Shown here in pieces: positions 7,105 through 10,940 of a DNA stretch of 10,940 nt; positions within the stretch are counted from its first letter, which is position 1, and each line of letters starts with the position of its first letter. The translations under genes were made by a program, and so were the position numbers. This DNA comes from Actinomycetales bacterium UBA1416 (GTDB lineage: Bacteria; Actinomycetota; Actinomycetes; Actinomycetales; Actinomycetaceae): the NCBI GenBank assembly GCA_002304945.1, contig DBPQ01000031.1, positions 1-10,940 of the forward strand. The letters run 5' to 3'. Under the pieces are notes generated by a model that saw nothing but the letters and a program-made list of their open reading frames with translations, was not told the origin of the DNA and searched no databases.

Positions 7105-7120
7105 GGTGAGCTGGATCACA
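7105..7120. promoter_or_regulatory. CRP/GlxR-like operator upstream of mtlA
   Basis: GGTGAGCTGGATCACA (7105-7120) matches the CRP-family pattern TGTGA-N6-TCACA in nine of ten defined positions. It lies just upstream of the putative mtlA -35 box, where a cAMP-responsive regulator could control a PTS sugar gene. A second dyad, CGAAG-N8-CTTCG (7121-7138), abuts it and might bind a pathway-specific regulator. Binding is inferred from the pattern only. Confidence 0.45.
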
Positions 7121-7143
7121 CGAAGGGTCAAGACTTCGCAAAC

Positions 7144-7197
7144 TCGCCCGCGCCGGGCGACAGACGGGCGACCGCGGTGCGACCGCTCTGGCACCGC
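7144..7197 (-). terminator. Twin-hairpin terminator after the deacetylase gene
   Basis: Two perfect 7-bp stems lie beyond the deacetylase stop codon. GCGGTGC/GCACCGC (7174-7180 and 7191-7197) has a 10-nt loop. TCGCCCG/CGGGCGA (7144-7150 and 7154-7160) has a 3-nt loop and is followed on the minus strand by GTTTG. They separate the deacetylase transcript from the mtlA promoter. Confidence 0.55.
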
Positions 7198-7214
7198 ACC
7201 CCGGTGAAGGCGGA

Positions 7215-8093
7215 TCAGGCCCGGGGGAACTCCGACTCGAGCCGCGCGAGCAGGGTCGGGCCGTCCCACGCGGGCGACGGCATGATCCGCCGGATCGTGA
7301 GCAGCGGGTTGGCCGGGTCCTGCGGGTGGTCCGAGAGCTGGAAGGCGGCGCGGTACCCGGCCTCGATGACGTGGGGCAGCGCCTCCTGGTTCCACGCGCC
7401 GTACGGGTAGGCGAGGAGGGTGACCTCGTGGCCGAGGATCGCGCTGAGCTCCTCCCGCGGCTGGGCGGCCTGCGTGCCCCACTGGTCCGCCGGCAGCTTG
7501 TCGAAGCGCTGGTGGTCCCACGAGTGCGTGCCGATCGTCATGCCGGCGGCGGCCATCTCCCGCAGGTTGTCGTGGGTGACCCAGTCCCGCTTGTTCAGCA
7601 CCACAGTCATGGGGAAGAAGGTGCCCACCCAGCCGAGTTCCCGCAGCGCCGGCAGGACGGCGGTGTAGTGGGAGATGTGGCCGTCATCGAAAGTGAGGAG
7701 CACTGGCTGTTCCGGCAGCGCGGGGGCGCCGAACTCCAGGAAGTCGACGACGGCGTCGCCCGACACCCCCACGTACCCGGCATCCTTCAGGGCCCGCAGT
7801 TGCGCCGCGAACGCGCCGGGCGGGGTGGTGAACGCGCGGGCGTAGTCGCCGTCCGAGGCCGTGTGCTCGCGCACCTGGTGGTAGCAGAGCACGGGAACGC
7901 TCGAGCGGGCGAGGATCTCCTCCGGCGTCCCGCGGGTGGGCGTGGGTGACGGCGTCGGTGACGGCGGGGGTGAGGGCACCGTCGTCGGGCGGGGGGAGGC
8001 CGAGGCGAGGCCGCGGTCGGAGCTGGAGGCGGAGCAGCCCGCCAGCGCCGCCAATCCGGCGGCGATGAGGAACCCGCGCCTGTTCAACTGCAC
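7215..8093 (-). CDS. Polysaccharide deacetylase (NodB/CE4), Tat-type lipoprotein
   Basis: This is an exported hydrolase that probably removes acetyl groups from a cell-wall or surface polysaccharide. The 292-aa precursor begins with a twin-arginine signal (NRRGFLIAAG, 4-13) ending in the lipobox LAGC with lipidated Cys20. A Ser/Pro/Thr-rich spacer with PSPTPSPTPT (44-53) keeps the enzyme away from the membrane. The NodB domain has TFDDG (134-138, catalytic Asp136 and metal-binding Asp137), HSWDH (190-194, metal ligands His190 and His194) and YPYG (229-232). The start GTG 8093 has no clear Shine-Dalgarno; GATGAT ends 6 nt before it, so a leaderless transcript is possible. It lies 58 bp downstream of the HAD gene and may be partly cotranscribed. 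The substrate is unknown. Confidence 0.88.
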   Translation of the reverse strand: MQLNRRGFLIAAGLAALAGCSASSSDRGLASASPRPTTVPSPPPSPTPSPTPTRGTPEEILARSSVPVLCYHQVREHTASDGDYARAFTTPPGAFAAQLRALKDAGYVGVSGDAVVDFLEFGAPALPEQPVLLTFDDGHISHYTAVLPALRELGWVGTFFPMTVVLNKRDWVTHDNLREMAAAGMTIGTHSWDHQRFDKLPADQWGTQAAQPREELSAILGHEVTLLAYPYGAWNQEALPHVIEAGYRAAFQLSDHPQDPANPLLTIRRIMPSPAWDGPTLLARLESEFPRA

Positions 8094-8105
8094 CCGTCCA
8101 TCATC

Positions 8106-8120
8106 CGCCGCTGTGCGGCG
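8106..8120. terminator. Small hairpin between HAD and deacetylase genes
   Basis: CGCCGC (8106-8111) and GCGGCG (8115-8120) form a perfect 6-bp stem with a TGT loop in the 58-bp gap. It could weakly attenuate transcription from the HAD gene into the deacetylase gene. No T-tract is present and the stem is short, so the role is uncertain. Confidence 0.25.
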
Positions 8121-8151
8121 CAGTCCAACCCAGTAACCCCGGCCGCGTGCG

Positions 8152-8847
8152 TCAGAGGCCGGCGAGGAGCTCCTCGGTGAGGCGATCGAGGGTGGGGATG
8201 ATGGCGTCGCACAGGGCGCGGGTCTCCTCGTCCGGGGCGTGGAACGACGGCGGGATGTGGATGATCGTCATGCCGGCCGCGTGGAGGGACCTGATGCCGT
8301 TGGTGGAGTCCTCGATGCCGACGGCGTCGTGCGGGCTGACCCCGAGCAGCTCGCACGCGCGGAGGTAGCCGTCCGGGGCCGGCTTGCCGGCCGCCACCTC
8401 CTCCGTGGAGACGGTGGCGGTGAAGACGCCGTCGAGGCCGAGCTCGTGGACGACCAGGTCGATCAGGCGGCGCGGCGACGACGACGCCACCCCGACGAGG
8501 TGGTGTTCGGCCATGCGGCGGACGGCCGCCTGGGCACCCGGCAGGACAGGGAGGCCGGTGGCGTAGCGGGCGGCCATGCCGTCGATGACGCGCTTGCCGA
8601 CCTCCTCGGGAGTGCCGCTGAGCCCGACGGTCTCGGCGAGGTACGTGGACCACTCCGGGGTGCTCATGCCCATCATCGCGGCGGTGGCAGCTTCCGGCCA
8701 CGGGATGCCCTCCGCGGCGGCGAGCCCGCGGCGCACCTCGTCCCAGAGGGCCTCGGTCTCGACGAGGATGCCGTCGAGGTCGAAGACGACGGCGGTGAAG
8801 CGGTCGGGGCGGGCAGCGCGCCATTCCGACCTGCTGAGATCTGCCAT
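8152..8847 (-). CDS. HAD-superfamily hydrolase, beta-phosphoglucomutase-like subfamily
   Basis: The 231-aa cytoplasmic protein is predicted to hydrolyse or transfer a phosphate on a small metabolite. All four HAD motifs are present: FDLDGILVETE (22-32; nucleophile Asp23, acid/base Asp25), VASSSPRR (120-127), the motif III Lys155 in AAGKPAPDGY, and GIEDSTNGI (177-185) with Glu179 and Asp180 for magnesium. A helical cap lies between motifs I and II, as in subfamily IA enzymes such as beta-phosphoglucomutase and sugar phosphatases. The substrate cannot be read from the sequence, and nothing links it firmly to its neighbours. ATG 8847 lies 6 nt after a TAGGGT -10 box with no Shine-Dalgarno, suggesting a leaderless message. 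Confidence 0.9.
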   Translation of the reverse strand: MADLSRSEWRAARPDRFTAVVFDLDGILVETEALWDEVRRGLAAAEGIPWPEAATAAMMGMSTPEWSTYLAETVGLSGTPEEVGKRVIDGMAARYATGLPVLPGAQAAVRRMAEHHLVGVASSSPRRLIDLVVHELGLDGVFTATVSTEEVAAGKPAPDGYLRACELLGVSPHDAVGIEDSTNGIRSLHAAGMTIIHIPPSFHAPDEETRALCDAIIPTLDRLTEELLAGL

Positions 8848-8859
8848 ATCGACACCCTA
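8848..8859 (-). promoter_or_regulatory. Putative leaderless -10 element of the HAD gene
   Basis: TAGGGT (8859-8854, minus strand) fits TAnnnT. Six bases (GTCGAT) separate it from the ATG at 8847, placing the expected transcription start on the A of the start codon. No convincing -35 box was found at 17-18 bp. Confidence 0.45.
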
Positions 8860-9112
8860 GTGCGGCGCGTGTGCCTCGACAGCCTGGTGCAGCTGCGGGC
8901 GGAGGCCGGATCGGCGGATCGAGCGCATCCGCGACGAGAACGGCTCCGGGGCCCTCACCGTGGAGGTCGGTGTCGAGAGCGAGCTTGGCGAGCAGAACCG
9001 CCGGAATCTCGATTGGCCCGCCGCGCCCGATCCGGGCTGGTACCGCCTCGCGGGCGATCACGCACGCGCTGGTCGACGGCGAGCAACCTCAGCCGAGAGA
9101 GAGCCCGGCCAT
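8860..9112 (+). pseudogene. Possible decayed gene remnant, frame-shifted twice
   Basis: The gap between the HAD and exporter genes holds plus-strand stretches that read like protein with strongly G/C-biased third positions, but in three successive frames. These are VRRVCLDSLVQLRAEAGSAD (from 8860), then IERIRDENGSGALTVEV and NLDWPAAPDPGWYRLAGD (8918-9056), then ITHALVDGEQPQPRES (from 9057). Joined, they would make a short protein of about 80 residues disrupted by two +1 shifts. I do not recognise it. Because all frames are open in such GC-rich DNA, this may be chance; sequencing errors are another explanation. Confidence 0.25.
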
Positions 9113-9119
9113 GCGCCCG

Positions 9120-10106
9120 TCAGCGCCGCCGCCCGCCCCGCTGCGCTCCCGCTCCGGCAGCCACCACCAGCAGCACGCCCACCACCTGCGCCGGCGTGGG
9201 CCGCTGCGCCAGCACCGCCAACCCGAGCATCGTGCCGATCGCGGGCTCCACCGCCATGAGCGTCCCGAACGCCGTGTGCGTCATCCGCCGCAGCGCGAGC
9301 ATCTCCAGCGCGAACGGCAGCACGGGCAGCAGGAATGCCAGCCCGACGGCTGCGGCCACCGCGCCCCACGTGATCCCGCCCCACGCCTGCGGCACTCCCA
9401 TCGCAGCCGCCGTCAGCGCGGCCACCGGGATCGTGAGCGAGAGCGCGCGGATCCCGGTGAAGCGGTCGCCCACCACCTGGGTGAGCAGGATGTAGGTGGC
9501 CCACCCGGTCCCGCTCAGCACCGCGAACCCGATGCCCACGAGGTCCACCTCCCCGAGCCACGGCCGCGTCATCAGCAGCACCCCGGCCAGGGCAAGGCTC
9601 GGCCAGACCAGCGCCGACCTACTGTGGCTCCGCACCGCCGCCACCGTCAGCGGCCCGAGGAACTCGATCGCCACCGCCGTCCCCAGCGGGATCCGCTCGA
9701 TCGCGGAGAGGAAGGCGATGGTCATCAGCCCCGTCGCCACCCCGAGCCCGACCAACGGCAGCACGTCCCGCCGGCGGACCTCCCGCAGCGGCGGCCGCGC
9801 CACCGCAAGGAAGATCAGCGCCCCGGCCGTCAGACGCAGCCACGCCGTCCCCGCTGGCCCCACCTGCCCGATCAGGCCCACCGACAGCGCCGAGCCCATC
9901 TGCACCGAGAGCATTGCCGCCACCGCGAGCAGCCACGGCGGGACCCCGCCCCGCCTCGCCCCCACCGGTTCCGCCGCCCCCTCCGCTCGTGCTGCGGTCC
10001 CCATCGCCCGTGCTGGCCCCATCGCCCGTGCCGGCCCCATCGCCGCCGACGCCGCCGCCACCCTGTGCATCTCAGCCCACCCGCGGGCGGGGGTCGCGTC
10101 ACGCAT
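9120..10106 (-). CDS. rhtA: EamA/DMT-family exporter, RhtA-like (threonine/homoserine type)
   Basis: The 328-aa inner-membrane protein has about ten hydrophobic segments from residue 56 on. It matches the E. coli RhtA layout: GSALSVGLIGQVGPAGTAWLR (71-91, given as its two halves GSALSVGLIG and QVGPAGTAWLR), IPLGTAVAIEFLGPL (139-153), GTGWATYILLTQ (199-210), LPFALEMLALRR (263-274) and FGTLMAVEPAIGTMLG (280-295). RhtA exports threonine, homoserine and related amino acids by proton exchange; the substrate here is inferred. ATG 10106 overlaps the regulator's stop codon by 8 bp and has GGAGAAG 4 nt upstream. This start gives a roughly 55-residue N-terminal extension with MGPARA repeats not seen in E. 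coli RhtA; a later Met could instead be the true start. It is cotranscribed with the XRE-cupin regulator. Confidence 0.85.
   Translation of the reverse strand: MRDATPARGWAEMHRVAAASAAMGPARAMGPARAMGTAARAEGAAEPVGARRGGVPPWLLAVAAMLSVQMGSALSVGLIGQVGPAGTAWLRLTAGALIFLAVARPPLREVRRRDVLPLVGLGVATGLMTIAFLSAIERIPLGTAVAIEFLGPLTVAAVRSHSRSALVWPSLALAGVLLMTRPWLGEVDLVGIGFAVLSGTGWATYILLTQVVGDRFTGIRALSLTIPVAALTAAAMGVPQAWGGITWGAVAAAVGLAFLLPVLPFALEMLALRRMTHTAFGTLMAVEPAIGTMLGLAVLAQRPTPAQVVGVLLVVAAGAGAQRGGRRR
9999..10046. repeat. 18-bp tandem repeat in the exporter's N-terminal coding region
   Basis: CCCCATCGCCCGTGCTGG (9999-10016) is followed by a copy with one change (10017-10034) and a partial third copy (10035-10046). 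On the minus strand each unit encodes the six residues ARAMGP (order depends on phase). The period is a multiple of three, so copy-number changes would keep the frame. Confidence 0.75.
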
Positions 10107-10695
10107 GGGGCTTCTCCGTCCGACTGGCCCCAGGCTCCAGCACCACGAGGGTGTAGCGCACTGGCCCGGTGCTGTGATTGATGTAGGCATGGGGGACGTC
10201 GCCGGGGAAGGAGACGGCGTCGCCGGCGGTGAGCTGGTGGATCTCGTGCGCGACCTCCAGCGTGAGCACGCCCTCGCGCACCTGCAGGAGTTCGCGGGTG
10301 CCCGGCAGGTGCGCCTCACTCGCGCGGCGGTCGTCGGGCTGGAGCTCCCACTCCCACAGCTCCAGCGGCTCCGGCTGCTCGGCACCCGCCACGAGGGTGC
10401 CCCGGCCGCCGTAGTCACCGGTCCAGAGCACCGCCCCCTCGCCACTCCGCGTGATCGTGACGGGCGCGGCGGGCGGCGGCGCCACAAGGCCGGGCAGCCC
10501 GAGGCCCAACGCTTCGCTCAGCCGGAGCAGCGTGGTCAGGCTGGGGTTCGCCGCCCCCTGCTCCACGTTCACGACTTGCCGCCGGCTCACCCCTGCCGCC
10601 TCCGCGAGCTGATCCAGGGTCCAGTCACGCGCGCGGCGCTCCGCCCGCACCCGCGCGCCCACGAGCGTGGCGAGTTCCTCTGCTTCCCGATGCAC
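10099..10695 (-). CDS. XRE-family regulator with C-terminal cupin domain
   Basis: The 198-aa cytoplasmic transcription factor has a helix-turn-helix at about 13-66, with WTLDQLAEAAGVSRRQVVNVEQG (25-47, core QLAEAAGVSRRQVVNVEQG) and NPSLTTLLRLSEALG. A linker precedes a small cupin barrel at about 112-186, with REGVLTLEV, TAGDAVSFPGDVPHAYIN and candidate ligand-binding His129 and His169. Such proteins sense small molecules, often amino acids or polyamines, and commonly control a transporter beside them. Here the exporter gene overlaps by 8 bp. GTG 10695 was chosen because a TATGCT -10 box ends 6 nt upstream, inside an inverted repeat. An in-frame GTG at 10764 would add 23 low-complexity residues without a ribosome-binding site. 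Confidence 0.87.
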   Translation of the reverse strand: MHREAEELATLVGARVRAERRARDWTLDQLAEAAGVSRRQVVNVEQGAANPSLTTLLRLSEALGLGLPGLVAPPPAAPVTITRSGEGAVLWTGDYGGRGTLVAGAEQPEPLELWEWELQPDDRRASEAHLPGTRELLQVREGVLTLEVAHEIHQLTAGDAVSFPGDVPHAYINHSTGPVRYTLVVLEPGASRTEKPHA

Positions 10696-10723
10696 GAGTG
10701 CAGCATAGTGCACTGTGGGTGCA
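10691..10723 (-). promoter_or_regulatory. Leaderless promoter and TGCAC-type operator of the regulator-exporter pair
   Basis: The -10 box TATGCT (10707-10702, minus strand) lies inside the perfect inverted repeat AGTGCA-N6-TGCACT (10697-10714). A second, overlapping dyad is TGCAC-GA-GTGCA (10691-10702). On the plus strand GTGCA recurs at 10698, 10708 and 10719, about one helical turn apart. This arrangement suggests cooperative binding by the XRE regulator to repress its own promoter. The -35 box is not clear. Confidence 0.55.
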
Positions 10724-10793
10724 GGGGGTGCCGCATGTGGCGCTTGACCATCGTCCGCGCTCACTGGCCGCGCGTCCAGCGGAAGGATCCCTC

Positions 10794-10843
10794 GTGGGGA
10801 CGTGAGCCTGCTTCGCCACAGTAGGCAGTCTCACGTCTCCCAC
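10794..10843 (-). terminator. Long hairpin over the stop codon of the repeat-protein gene
   Basis: GTGGGGACGTGAG (10794-10806) pairs with CTCACGTC-T-CCCAC (10830-10843) as 13 bp with a single bulged T. CTGC/GCAG (10808-10811 and 10825-10828) extends it after one mismatch. The gene's stop codon (10833-10831) lies in the stem. It probably ends the transcript entering from the right; no T-run follows. Confidence 0.6.
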
Positions 10844-10940
10844 GGGATACCCAATCCGAACATGCCATTGAATCCGAACACGCCATTGAATCCGAACATC
10901 CCATTGAATCCGAACACCTCATTGACTTCGAGCGGCACCT
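10831..10940 (-). CDS. C-terminal end of an unknown protein with FGFNG hexapeptide repeats (partial)
   Basis: The minus-strand frame enters from the right edge and ends at a TGA (10833-10831). The visible 36 residues are VPLEVNE, then VFGFNG, MFGFNG, VFGFNG, then MFGLGIPWET. The repeats come from four 18-bp units. Coding on this strand is supported by how the units differ: Met/Val swaps, a silent GGC/GGG change and one Gly-to-Glu, whereas the opposite frame would change Met, Thr and Ile freely. A strong hairpin at the stop codon also fits. I do not recognise the protein. The start lies outside the window unless GTG 10938 opens a tiny gene. It could be a repeat-tailed surface or membrane protein, or a peptide precursor. 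Confidence 0.5.
   Translation of the reverse strand, partial: VPLEVNEVFGFNGMFGFNGVFGFNGMFGLGIPWET
10853..10924. repeat. Four tandem 18-bp repeats
   Basis: AATCCGAACATGCCATTG (10853-10870) is followed by three directly abutting copies at 10871-10888, 10889-10906 and 10907-10924. The first nine bases, AATCCGAAC, and the last five, CATTG, are identical in all four; changes fall at positions 11-13. A fifth, degraded start (ACTTCGAGC) follows at 10925. The unit is six codons long and there are no spacers, so it is a minisatellite-like or coding repeat and not a CRISPR array. Confidence 0.9.

Noticed and set aside
7930..7985. Short GGTG/GACGG-type repeats inside the deacetylase gene
   Set aside because: They simply encode the Ser/Pro/Thr-rich spacer behind the lipidated Cys, a normal feature of such lipoproteins.
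8871..10824. Long Pro/Arg/Ala-rich open frames on the plus strand opposite the exporter and regulator genes
   Set aside because: They lie opposite clear RhtA-like and XRE-cupin genes and show only low-complexity composition without motifs.
10853..10924. CRISPR array
   Set aside because: The 18-bp units abut without spacers and the period is a whole number of codons in an open frame.
10802..10940. Plus-strand gene starting at GTG 10802 with NPNMPL-type repeats
   Set aside because: The frame is open, but unit-to-unit changes are non-conservative in it, there is no convincing start signal, and the minus frame has a matching stop and hairpin. It is not fully excluded.

Overview
The window is very GC-rich, with codons that nearly always end in G or C. 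It carries a mannitol PTS permease, promoters with TAnnnT -10 boxes and apparently leaderless genes. Together these point to an actinobacterial chromosome, probably of the Micrococcales type; I cannot name a genus. Most genes lie on the minus strand; only the first three are on the plus strand.

Left part (1-1369, plus): a DNA-3-methyladenine glycosylase I homologue that lacks most of the family's zinc ligands, then a compact Phd-type antitoxin / VapC-type PIN toxin pair. The pair's promoter, a perfect 11-bp inverted repeat and the glycosylase stop codon all overlap within about 40 bp.

Defence part (1375-3778, minus): a two-gene restriction-modification unit, an N6-adenine DNA methyltransferase followed by an overlapping gene for a probable PD-(D/E)XK-type nuclease. 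It ends 5 bp from the toxin gene, tail to tail. With the toxin-antitoxin pair it forms a small 3-kb accessory block between housekeeping genes.

Metabolic part (3840-7215, minus): mtlA, a fused mannitol IICBA permease, followed after 2 bp by a zinc-dependent medium-chain dehydrogenase and a strong hairpin terminator. No mtlD lies beside mtlA within the window, so the dehydrogenase is the obvious local candidate for oxidising the imported mannitol phosphate. Upstream of mtlA are a good -35 box and a CRP/GlxR-like palindrome.

Right part (7215-10940, minus): a Tat-type lipoprotein polysaccharide deacetylase, a HAD phosphatase/mutase-like hydrolase, a possible decayed gene on the plus strand, and an autoregulated-looking pair (XRE-cupin regulator and RhtA/EamA-type amino-acid exporter). 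At the right edge is the C-terminal end of a gene that encodes tandem FGFNG hexapeptide repeats and ends in a large hairpin.

Three genes (antitoxin, HAD, XRE-cupin) share the same layout: a TAnnnT -10 box, exactly 6 nt, then the start codon. This is what leaderless transcription predicts. I see no wholly new system. The least familiar items are the FGFNG-repeat protein, the nuclease of the R-M pair and the mtlA-linked dehydrogenase.
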